Shown here piece by piece: positions 8,312 to 14,633 of a DNA stretch of 14,633 nucleotides. A program made the translations under genes and the position numbers. The stretch's first letter is position 1, and the number at the start of each line of letters is the position of its first letter. Source of the stretch: an uncultured Prevotella sp. (GTDB taxonomy: Bacteria; Bacteroidota; Bacteroidia; Bacteroidales; Bacteroidaceae); contig CAMZBS010000049.1 of assembly GCA_947304695.1 (NCBI GenBank), positions 1 to 14,633 on the forward strand, given 5' to 3'. Below the pieces are notes generated by a model, which had not been told where the DNA came from, ran no database searches, and saw nothing but the letters and a program-made list of their open reading frames with translations.

Positions 8312-9439
8312 TTACTCTTCCACATGCGAGAGAGAATGGGCAAAGGTGTAGAGTAGGCTGGTGAGGCTTTCCGACGGGCAGTAGCGGAAGTAACGGGCCG
8401 AGTGACGCACCTGCCAGAACATGGCGGTGGTGTTGGTGGTGTGGACGAAAATGCTGTCGGCCTGTTGGAAGTTCCATTCGCTGCGGTGTGGCTGTCCCAG
8501 ACTGGCAATCTCTTTCATGATGAGCGAAAGGTCGCTTTTTGTTGCTCCCTCTGCCCCCGTCACACCTTCCACGAACGGTATCTCGTCGTCAGCGAATCCC
8601 AGCAGGCCAGTAAGCATGGCACCTGCCAGTCGGGCCATGCGTTCCATTTTCAGTCGCTGTAGCCACTGCTGTAGCTTCACATAGTCGGCACGGTCGCCCT
8701 GCTTGCGTAGGAAGATGCCCAGGTCGACAATTTGTTTCAGCGAAATACCGTCGCTGAGCACATAGCGGGCTATACGTAGCAGGATGAGCAGCAGGCTCAG
8801 TGTGGGAGGCACGGTTTCTATGCGTGCATGATCTATGGTGACGTAGGCGGCCTGTGTTTCTCTCATCTCCTGTTCTACGATTCCCTGAAGCAAATGTTCC
8901 AGCAACTTGTTGGTCAGGCGCTGCATGCGGTGGTGATGCTCCACTTTGACGCCGTTCCAGTGATAGGTGAGTTGTCGCTTGTCGATAATCTCCACCTCCT
9001 CACCGTAGTCCAGTGCCCATTGGTCGGCTTTCTGGCCTTGGGTATCGAAGGGGAAGAATATGTCGATGTCGCCAGGCATGCGGTGGTAAGGTTGATCGTA
9101 GAGGGTTGACATGCTTTGCCCCTTGAGCAGAATGGGACGCAGCTGCAGGGCTCCTAAAGTGCTGAACAAGGCTGCTGTCTCAGAAGCGATGTGGCGGTTC
9201 TCCTCTTCGGCTTCAAGGGTGGCTTTCCGCCATGCTTCGTAGAGTCCTTCGGGCAGTTGCAAGAAGAACTGATCCTGACAGCGGCAGATGCCGTCGAACA
9301 CCAGAGCCGACACATGGTGGACGATGGATAGCTGGTAGAGACGTTTCCATTTCCATGCCGAGAGAGGTTCTATCTCGACCTCGTCGCCGAAGGCTCCAGC
9401 GCGTAGCAGACGAAAGAAGTTGCGGGTGGTGATGTCCAT
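8312..9439 (-). CDS. Nucleotidyltransferase family protein (NTP_transf_5 type)
   Basis: 375 residues, soluble, no signal peptide. It fits the uncharacterised nucleotidyltransferase family PF14907: an all-helical N-terminal part, then RPILLKGQSMSTLY (about 101-114), then RMPGDIDIFF (120-129), in which the D-x-D pair (Asp124, Asp126) is the expected metal-binding site of a polymerase-beta-type nucleotidyltransferase. VKVEHHHRM around 165-172 could carry the third acidic residue. The rest is helical and hydrophobic (TLSLLLILLRIARYVL), as usual for the family. Substrate unknown; relatives often sit in surface polysaccharide clusters, but no glycosyltransferase is near here. The ATG is 9 nt after the antiporter stop, so the two are probably one transcript. 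No convincing hairpin follows the stop. Confidence 0.85.
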   Translation of the reverse strand: MDITTRNFFRLLRAGAFGDEVEIEPLSAWKWKRLYQLSIVHHVSALVFDGICRCQDQFFLQLPEGLYEAWRKATLEAEEENRHIASETAALFSTLGALQLRPILLKGQSMSTLYDQPYHRMPGDIDIFFPFDTQGQKADQWALDYGEEVEIIDKRQLTYHWNGVKVEHHHRMQRLTNKLLEHLLQGIVEQEMRETQAAYVTIDHARIETVPPTLSLLLILLRIARYVLSDGISLKQIVDLGIFLRKQGDRADYVKLQQWLQRLKMERMARLAGAMLTGLLGFADDEIPFVEGVTGAEGATKSDLSLIMKEIASLGQPHRSEWNFQQADSIFVHTTNTTAMFWQVRHSARYFRYCPSESLTSLLYTFAHSLSHVEE

Positions 9440-9448
9440 TGTTCTATA

Positions 9449-10723
9449 TCAGGAATAGCGTTTGGGATAGCGCAAAAGAATGGCTGCAAGGGCAGCAATT
9501 CCAATGGCAATGGGGTAGTAGAGGTAGGGCAGGATGGCAATCGGGTTGAGTTGAGCCAGTCCTGCAGCCATGAGCATCTGGGCACCGTAGGGAATAAGCC
9601 CCTGCGTAAAGCAGGAGAAGGTGTCAAGCAGCGAGGCACACTTACGAGGATCGATTCCGTAGCGCTCGCCTATCTTCCGGGCAATGCCGCCCACAGTGAT
9701 GATGGCTACGGTATTATTGGCTGTGCATACGTCGACAATACTGACCAGTGCTGCTATTGACAGTTCTGCTCCGCGCTTACTGTGGATGCGACGGGTGAGG
9801 AGTCGGATGATGTAGTCGATGCCACCGTTGTGCTTGATAATCTCCAGCATGCCTCCAGCCATGAGCGTGATGATGATGAGCTCACCCATGCTGACGATGC
9901 CGCTACCCATGGACTGGAACCATCCGAAGACGTCGAACGATCCATTGCACAAGCCGATGATGCCCGTCAGCGTGATGCCCAGCGTGAGGACGGCCATGAC
10001 GTTCAGACCCATGATGGCTGTGAGCAACACGACCAGATAGGGAACCACCTTCCAGAAGTCAACTTGGGGAATGTTGGTGGGGGCGGTGATGCCTTGGCCC
10101 ATGAGGAAATAGACGACCAGGATAATCAGGGCCGCTGGTGCAACAATGAACGAGTTGACACGGAACTTATCGCTGGGCTGGCATCCTTGTGTCTGTGTAG
10201 CAATGATGGTGGTGTCGCTAATGAAGGAGAGGTTGTCGCCGAAGAAAGAACCTCCCACGACTACCGCAGTAAGCAGGGCGGTGTTGGCACCTGTCTCTAC
10301 AGCCACACCGGCAGCGATGGGGGTCAGGGCTACGATGGTACCCACGCTGGTGCCTATGCTCAGCGAGATGAAACAAGCGGCCAGGAACAGTCCTGCCAGT
10401 AACATCTGCGAGGGAAGCAGCGAGAGGGTCAGACTGACGGTTGCATCGATGCTGCCCATCACCTTGGCCGAGTTGGCAAAGGCTCCGGCAAGGATGAATA
10501 TCCAGATCATCAGCATCATCTCAGGTGTTCCGGCTCCCCGGCTGAACACGTTCACACGCCGTCTCAGTTTGCCCTTTGTCGTGGCGATGGCATAGATGCT
10601 GCTGGCCATGAACGCTACGGTGATGGGCACCTTGTAGAAGTCATGGGCAATAATGCTGGTGACCAGATAGAGGACAACAAATACCAGAAGCGGCGATAGT
10701 GCCAGGAATCCTTTTTTCTTCAT
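9449..10723 (-). CDS. nhaC: Na+/H+ antiporter, NhaC family
   Basis: 424 residues counted from the ATG at 10721-10723 (MKKKGFLALSPLLVF). The frame stays open to 10879 upstream, but that extension runs through the promoter and into the opposite gene, so the shorter start, which places a lysine-rich tip before the first membrane helix, is preferred. About 10-12 hydrophobic helices are visible. GDNLSFISDTT at 162-172 and CTANNTVA at 333-340 are the charged and polar breaks typical of NhaC-type carriers, and SIGTSVGTIVALTP at 122-135 is another conserved segment. It should exchange Na+ for H+ across the inner membrane in pH and sodium homeostasis. Related carriers of the same superfamily move malate/lactate or amino acids, so the ion specificity is inferred. 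First gene of a likely two-gene transcript with the nucleotidyltransferase. Confidence 0.88.
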   Translation of the reverse strand: MKKKGFLALSPLLVFVVLYLVTSIIAHDFYKVPITVAFMASSIYAIATTKGKLRRRVNVFSRGAGTPEMMLMIWIFILAGAFANSAKVMGSIDATVSLTLSLLPSQMLLAGLFLAACFISLSIGTSVGTIVALTPIAAGVAVETGANTALLTAVVVGGSFFGDNLSFISDTTIIATQTQGCQPSDKFRVNSFIVAPAALIILVVYFLMGQGITAPTNIPQVDFWKVVPYLVVLLTAIMGLNVMAVLTLGITLTGIIGLCNGSFDVFGWFQSMGSGIVSMGELIIITLMAGGMLEIIKHNGGIDYIIRLLTRRIHSKRGAELSIAALVSIVDVCTANNTVAIITVGGIARKIGERYGIDPRKCASLLDTFSCFTQGLIPYGAQMLMAAGLAQLNPIAILPYLYYPIAIGIAALAAILLRYPKRYS

Positions 10724-10732
10724 TATGGGGTG

Positions 10733-10763
10733 CAAAATTACAAAAAACAGGCGAAATGCCAAA
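10733..10763 (-). promoter_or_regulatory. Promoter of the antiporter gene (TTTG-N19-TAATTTTG)
   Basis: On the minus strand TTTG (plus 10760-10763) is followed after exactly 19 nt by TAATTTTG (plus 10733-10740), an excellent match to the Bacteroidetes -33/-7 promoter. The -7 box ends only 9 nt before the chosen ATG, so the predicted transcript would have almost no leader. Confidence 0.75.
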
Positions 10764-10782
10764 TCTATTAGAAGAAAATGTG

Positions 10783-10790
10783 TAACTTTG
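10783..10790 (+). promoter_or_regulatory. -7 promoter element of the GH31 gene
   Basis: TAACTTTG matches TAnnTTTG and ends 24 nt before the ATG at 10815, giving a leader of about 15-20 nt. No TTTG is visible about 19 nt upstream. That position overlaps the -33 element of the divergent antiporter promoter, so the two promoters lie back to back within about 60 bp. A weak 6-bp inverted repeat (GTCAAA at 10793-10798, TTTGAC at 10804-10809) lies in the leader. Confidence 0.55.
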
Positions 10791-10814
10791 TCGTCAAAAT
10801 CAATTTGACAGGTT

Positions 10815-13781
10815 ATGATGTTTAGAGAGATGAAGATGTTGAGCCTGCTGATGTCTTTCATGTTGGTGGTATGTGGCATTCCTGCCCAGGCTGCCTATGT
10901 AGAGAAAAAGAATCATCAGGTGACAATTTACCCCGACAGCGGACAGGCTCGTGTAGTGTGTTTGCAGGTGATGGGTGATAAAATCATAAGGGTAAGGGCC
11001 ACTTCTCAGGAGTCGCTGCCCCGTAAAACGAAGAGCCTCATGGTGGTGGAACAAGAGAAACAGGCCGTGAAGTTCAAGGTGAAGGAAGAGCCAGGCACTG
11101 TGAGTGTGATGACAGCCAGTGTCAAGGCCGTGGTCGACAAGAAGTGGGGTAGGGTGACTTTCTATGATGTTGAGGGACGGTTGCTGCTGAATGAAGCCGA
11201 TAATGGTAAGGTGTTCACTCCTTACAGGGTGCCCGATTGTGAGATAGGGGTCGATGCCAACAAGGTACCTGAGCAGCAGCGTCATGCCCTGTCGTGGTGC
11301 ATGGCCTTCGACCTACAGCCTCAGGAAGCACTCTACGGGCTGGGACAGCACCAGTCGGAGGAACTGAACATGCGGGGCAGGAACGAAGACCTGTTTCAAT
11401 ATAATACTAAGGTGAGCGTGCCGTTTGTCATTTCCAGCCGGAACTATGGCGTGCTATGGGACAGCTACAGTTATTGCCGTTTTGGTCAGTCTGACGACTA
11501 TCTGCAGTTGAACCGTGCTTTCCGCCTTTATGACCGTCAGGGCAGGGAAGGCCATCTCACGGGTGTCTATACTGACCGTCAGGGCAGGACGTTGGAGCGT
11601 GACGAGGATTCACTCTATTTCGAGTACGACCTGCCTGCCAGTCAGCAGCAGAACGATGCGGGCGGCATCAAGAACCTGCCCCAAGGGTTCCGTCTCGACG
11701 GCTCGAAAGTTGTCTATGAAGGCTATCTGGAACCATTAACCGCCATTTCCCACTTCGTCCTCTATTATGCAGGCTACGTAAAGGTCTATATTGACGGTCA
11801 GCTGGTAGTGCCCGAACGCTGGCGTACAGCCTGGAATCCCAATGCCTATAAGTTTACAGCCGACATTCCGCATGGCAAACGGACACCACTTCGCATAGAG
11901 TGGCAACCCGACGGCAGCGTGTCCTATTTGGGGCTACGGGTGGCAGCCAATTGCCAATTGCCAACCGCTAACGGTCAACTCTCCATCTGGACTGAAATGG
12001 CACAGGACATGGATTATTACTTCATTGCCGGACAATCAATGGACGAGGTTATCAGTGGCTACCGTACCCTGACAGGCAAGGCACCGGTCTATCCCAAATG
12101 GGTGCTGGGCTACTGGCAGAGCCGGGAACGCTACAAGACAGCCAATGAGGTGGAAGAAACGTTGGAAGAGTTCCGCCGCCGACATCTGCCCATTGACAAC
12201 ATTGTGCAGGACTGGAACTACTGGAAGGAAGACCAGTGGGGCAGCCACCAGTTTGAAGCCTCGCGATTCCCTGACCCTCAGGCCATGCTCGACAAGGTAC
12301 ACAGCCTTCACGGACATTTCATGATCAGCGTGTGGCCAAAGTTCTACTGCAACACCGATAACTATAAGGCGATTGACCGTCATGGATGGATGTATCATCA
12401 GGCAGTTGCAGACGACATCCATGACTGGGTAGGCCCCGGTTATGTGGGTTCTTTCTATGATGCCTACTCCGAGAGTGCCCGTAAGTTGTTCTGGCAGCAG
12501 TTGGACGAGAACCTTTACACCAAATACAATCACGGCATCGATGCATGGTGGATGGATGCTTCGGAACCGAACGTGCGTGATTGCACTCCGATGTGGTATC
12601 GTAAGGCCCTTTGTGGCCCTACCGCTTTGGGCACGTCGACGGAGTATTTCAATGCCTACTCTCTTGTCAATGCCGATGCTATCTACAATGGGCAGCGGCG
12701 TGTGAACCCTGGTCGACGTGTCTTCTTGCTCACCCGCAGTGGCTTTGCCGGATTGCAACGCTACTCCACAGCCACGTGGAGCGGTGACATTGGCACGCGT
12801 TGGGAGGACATGAGGGCACAAATGACGGCAGGCATGAACTATTCGCTTTCAGGACTGCCTTTCTGGGGCATGGACATTGGTGGCTTCTGTGTGGAGAACC
12901 GCTACGTCAGGGCTCAACAGTTGTATGACCGCACAGGAGAGGAAAACGACGACCTCACGGAATGGCGCGAACTGCAGACCCGATGGGCGCAGTTCGGCAC
13001 CTTTGTGCCTCTGTTCCGTGCCCATGGTCAGTGGCCGCTGCGTGAGCCTTGGAACATTGCTCCCGACGGTCATCCAGCCTACCGTTCGTTTGCTTACTAC
13101 GACCGGCTGCGCTACCGGCTCATGCCATATCTCTATTCCTTGGCAGGCTGGGTACATTTGAAAGACTACACCATGATGCGTGCCCTGGTCATGGATTTCG
13201 GCACTGACCCACAGGTGTTTGACGTGAAGGATCAGTGGATGTTCGGCCCTTCGCTCATGGCCTGTCCCGTCAGCGAATACAAGGCTCGCAGTCGCACTGT
13301 CTATTTCCCCGAAGGCCGTAGCTGGTTCGACTTCTATACTGGCCGTAGAATCATAGACCGCAGCTCGTCCAGTCGCCGACTGTCCGTCCCTGCCCCCTAT
13401 GATACCATTCCCGTCTTCGTGCCCGAAGGCTCCATCATCCCCTTTGGCCCGGTCATGGAGTGGAGCGATGAGAAGCCTGCCGATGTCATCGACTTGTACG
13501 TCTATGGTGGACGCGATGCCCAGTTCATGCTCTACGAAGATGAAGGCACTAACTACAACTATGAGAAAGGACGCTATGCCACCATCGGCATCCGCTACGA
13601 CGAAGCTGCCCGTACCCTCAGTTTCAGCCGTCGCCAGGGTTCTTTCGAAGGCATGCTCCGCCAGCGGCGATTCAACATTGTCTTCGTTGATGGAAATGAC
13701 CAGAAGCTAGAAGTCCGGGAGACGGTCGACTACACGGGCAAAGCTTTGAGGGTCGAGTTAAGAAAAAAAATAATCAAGTGA
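10815..13781 (+). CDS. Secreted GH31 alpha-glycosidase with PA14 insert, probable alpha-xylosidase
   Basis: 988 residues. A signal peptide is evident (hydrophobic LSLLMSFMLVVCGIP, likely cleavage after AQA, residue 26); the Cys at 20 lacks a proper lipobox, so a soluble periplasmic enzyme is expected. The GH31 N-terminal beta domain (about 27-245) is interrupted by a PA14-like insert (about 247-378: YEGYLEPLTAISHFVLYYAG, then VKVYIDGQLV), a layout known from Bacteroidales xyloglucan alpha-xylosidases. The barrel starts near 426 (PKWVLGYWQSRERY). Asp581 in WWMDASEPN is the predicted nucleophile and Asp658 in WSGDIGTRWED the acid/base. Beta domains (DUF5110 type) close the protein. It should remove alpha-linked xylose or glucose from oligosaccharide ends; xylose is favoured by the architecture. 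ATG at 10815, with 10818, 10830 and 10836 as alternatives; starting at 10830 gives a shorter, lysine-led signal peptide. No SusC/SusD or other glycan-use genes adjoin. Confidence 0.93.
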   Translation: MMFREMKMLSLLMSFMLVVCGIPAQAAYVEKKNHQVTIYPDSGQARVVCLQVMGDKIIRVRATSQESLPRKTKSLMVVEQEKQAVKFKVKEEPGTVSVMTASVKAVVDKKWGRVTFYDVEGRLLLNEADNGKVFTPYRVPDCEIGVDANKVPEQQRHALSWCMAFDLQPQEALYGLGQHQSEELNMRGRNEDLFQYNTKVSVPFVISSRNYGVLWDSYSYCRFGQSDDYLQLNRAFRLYDRQGREGHLTGVYTDRQGRTLERDEDSLYFEYDLPASQQQNDAGGIKNLPQGFRLDGSKVVYEGYLEPLTAISHFVLYYAGYVKVYIDGQLVVPERWRTAWNPNAYKFTADIPHGKRTPLRIEWQPDGSVSYLGLRVAANCQLPTANGQLSIWTEMAQDMDYYFIAGQSMDEVISGYRTLTGKAPVYPKWVLGYWQSRERYKTANEVEETLEEFRRRHLPIDNIVQDWNYWKEDQWGSHQFEASRFPDPQAMLDKVHSLHGHFMISVWPKFYCNTDNYKAIDRHGWMYHQAVADDIHDWVGPGYVGSFYDAYSESARKLFWQQLDENLYTKYNHGIDAWWMDASEPNVRDCTPMWYRKALCGPTALGTSTEYFNAYSLVNADAIYNGQRRVNPGRRVFLLTRSGFAGLQRYSTATWSGDIGTRWEDMRAQMTAGMNYSLSGLPFWGMDIGGFCVENRYVRAQQLYDRTGEENDDLTEWRELQTRWAQFGTFVPLFRAHGQWPLREPWNIAPDGHPAYRSFAYYDRLRYRLMPYLYSLAGWVHLKDYTMMRALVMDFGTDPQVFDVKDQWMFGPSLMACPVSEYKARSRTVYFPEGRSWFDFYTGRRIIDRSSSSRRLSVPAPYDTIPVFVPEGSIIPFGPVMEWSDEKPADVIDLYVYGGRDAQFMLYEDEGTNYNYEKGRYATIGIRYDEAARTLSFSRRQGSFEGMLRQRRFNIVFVDGNDQKLEVRETVDYTGKALRVELRKKIIK
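11946..11980 (+). repeat. Degenerate heptamer array inside the GH31 coding sequence
   Basis: Five 7-bp units in a row: GCCAATT, GCCAATT, GCCAACC, GCTAACG, GTCAACT, all fitting GYYAAYN. It encodes the two-fold peptide repeat ANCQLPT/ANGQLSI (about residues 378-391) just behind the PA14-like insert. The period of seven bases is not a codon period, so this looks like a nucleotide-level repeat accommodated in frame. Confidence 0.75.
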
Positions 13782-13805
13782 GACTAAATAACTGGTGATT
13801 TATAA

Positions 13806-13835
13806 TTTGTAATTCATAAATAATCTCTATCTTTG
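13806..13835 (+). promoter_or_regulatory. Promoter of ilvD (TTTG-N18-TATCTTTG)
   Basis: TTTG at 13806-13809 and TATCTTTG at 13828-13835 are 18 nt apart, matching the Bacteroidetes -33/-7 pattern. The -7 box ends 33 nt before the ilvD ATG. The leader is short and AT-rich (TTATTAATAATTAATAAATA), with no leader peptide or attenuator hairpin. No GC-rich terminator is visible between the GH31 stop and this promoter. Confidence 0.75.
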
Positions 13836-13868
13836 CACCATTATTAATAATTAATAAATAGACGAAAA

Positions 13869-14633
13869 ATGAAACATCCGTTGAGAAGCAGCGTCTGCAC
13901 CGAAGGACGCCGCATGGCTGGAGCCCGCGCATTGTGGGTGGCCACAGGCATGAAGCACGAGCAGTTTGGCAAGCCCATCATAGCCATTGTCAATTCCTTT
14001 ACCCAGTTTGTACCCGGTCACACCCATTTGCATGAGATAGGCCAGATCGTACGCGAGGAGATCGAGAAGATGGGCTGTTATGCAGCCGAGTTCAACACTA
14101 TTGCCATCGACGACGGCATCGCCATGGGTCATGACGGCATGCTCTATTCGCTGCCCTCGCGCGACATCATTGCCGACAGCGTGGAGTATATGGTCAATGC
14201 CCACAAGGCCGATGCCATGATCTGCATCTCCAACTGCGACAAGGTCACCCCAGGCATGCTCATGGCAGCCATGCGCCTGAACATCCCAGCGGTGTTCTGT
14301 AGTGGCGGTCCTATGGAGGCCGGACGCTGGCGCGGCGAGAATGCCGACCTGGTTACGGCCATGGTGAAGGGAGCCGACCCCAGTGTGAGCGACGAAGAGA
14401 TGAAAGAACTGGAGAGCTGTGCTTGTCCGGGCTGTGGCTCATGCTCAGGTATGTTCACTGCCAACTCCATGAACTCGCTCACCGAGGCCATTGGTCTTTC
14501 CCTGCCAGGCAACGGCACCATCCTGGCCACCCATACCAACCGCATTGAGCTGTTCCGTCAGGCTGCCCGTCAGATTGTGAAGAACGCCCTGGCCTACTAC
14601 GAGCAGGGCGACGAGAGCGTTCTGCCGAGGAAC
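13869..14633 (+). CDS. ilvD: Dihydroxy-acid dehydratase, N-terminal part (3' end outside window)
   Basis: The ATG at 13869 ([20 protein letters not shown]) opens a frame that runs to the window end, 255 of the usual roughly 600 residues. IlvD dehydrates 2,3-dihydroxy-isovalerate and 2,3-dihydroxy-3-methylvalerate in valine, leucine and isoleucine synthesis, using an iron-sulfur cluster and Mg2+. Visible are [18 protein letters not shown] (81-98), [11 protein letters not shown] (120-130, cluster ligand Cys123) and [19 protein letters not shown] (186-204, with the ligand most likely Cys192). The segment [17 protein letters not shown] lacks the extra cysteine that marks the oxygen-stable [2Fe-2S] enzymes, so an E. 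coli-like oxygen-labile [4Fe-4S] enzyme is inferred, fitting an anaerobe. It has its own promoter; in related genomes ilvB, ilvN and ilvC tend to follow, but these would be outside the window. Confidence 0.96.
   Translation, partial: MKHPLRSSVCTEGRRMAGARALWVATGMKHEQFGKPIIAIVNSFTQFVPGHTHLHEIGQIVREEIEKMGCYAAEFNTIAIDDGIAMGHDGMLYSLPSRDIIADSVEYMVNAHKADAMICISNCDKVTPGMLMAAMRLNIPAVFCSGGPMEAGRWRGENADLVTAMVKGADPSVSDEEMKELESCACPGCGSCSGMFTANSMNSLTEAIGLSLPGNGTILATHTNRIELFRQAARQIVKNALAYYEQGDESVLPRN

Noticed and set aside
9782..10402. 206-codon open frame on the plus strand opposite the antiporter gene
   Set aside because: It lies wholly antisense to a clear membrane carrier, is very acidic with a low-complexity D/E/H composition, and matches no family I know; it reflects codon bias of the real gene.
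10793..10809. Inverted repeat GTCAAA/TTTGAC in the GH31 leader as a possible operator or riboswitch
   Set aside because: Only 6 bp with a 5-nt loop in AT-rich DNA, which is expected by chance; no further structure supports it.
10872..10875. Lipoprotein signal (LVVC) at the start of the GH31 protein
   Set aside because: The residue before Cys is Val rather than Gly, Ala or Ser, and a good AQA cleavage site follows, so an ordinary signal peptide is more likely.
10724..10879. 52-residue N-terminal extension of the antiporter frame
   Set aside because: It would need to be transcribed from within the GH31 gene, overlaps both promoters and adds a cysteine- and charge-containing segment atypical of NhaC; the ATG at 10723 is better.
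13802..13823. ATTTAT/ATAAAT inverted repeat after the GH31 gene as a terminator
   Set aside because: The stem is six A-T pairs and overlaps the ilvD -33 element; it is too weak to call a terminator.

Overview
The window looks like chromosomal DNA of a Prevotella-type member of the Bacteroidales. The grounds are: promoter-like TTTG...TAnnTTTG elements instead of -35/-10 boxes; no recognisable Shine-Dalgarno sequences; a DUF4301 gene (a family I know mainly from Bacteroidetes); a DPE2-type 4-alpha-glucanotransferase with two starch-binding domains; and a GH31 enzyme carrying a PA14 insert, as in Bacteroidales xyloglucan alpha-xylosidases. The genus is an inference. It looks like ordinary core and accessory metabolism: no tRNA, rRNA, CRISPR array, insertion sequence or phage gene was found.

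Layout. Positions 1-3930 (+) hold a tightly packed branched-chain amino acid operon: the 3' end of leuA, then leuC, leuD and a second LeuA-family synthase (possibly citramalate synthase), with 4, 4 and 19 nt overlaps. After only 26 nt comes malQ (3957-6569, +), in a place where leuB could be expected; leuB is not in the window. A strong bidirectional terminator (6597-6635) and a second, unusual inverted repeat made of three 12-mers spaced 21 bp apart (6639-6692) separate malQ from a convergent minus-strand group. That group is DUF4301 (6701-8200), a NTP_transf_5-type nucleotidyltransferase (8312-9439) and an NhaC-type Na+/H+ antiporter (9449-10723). The antiporter and nucleotidyltransferase are 9 nt apart and probably co-transcribed; DUF4301 has its own promoter candidate beside a heptamer tandem repeat. 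A divergent promoter region (about 10733-10790) separates the antiporter from a secreted GH31 enzyme (10815-13781, +). A further promoter drives ilvD (13869 to the window end, +, 3' partial).

How the genes relate. LeuA, LeuC and LeuD make the first steps of leucine synthesis. The second synthase could feed the same LeuCD isomerase with citramalate to make 2-oxobutyrate for isoleucine, and IlvD serves isoleucine, valine and (indirectly) leucine. MalQ is cytosolic alpha-glucan metabolism, while the GH31 protein is probably a periplasmic alpha-xylosidase or related alpha-glycosidase without a SusC/SusD neighbourhood. The most unusual signals are small DNA repeats (6639-6692, 8250-8281 and 11946-11980) and the nucleotidyltransferase-like motifs in DUF4301. 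No clearly new multi-gene system is visible.
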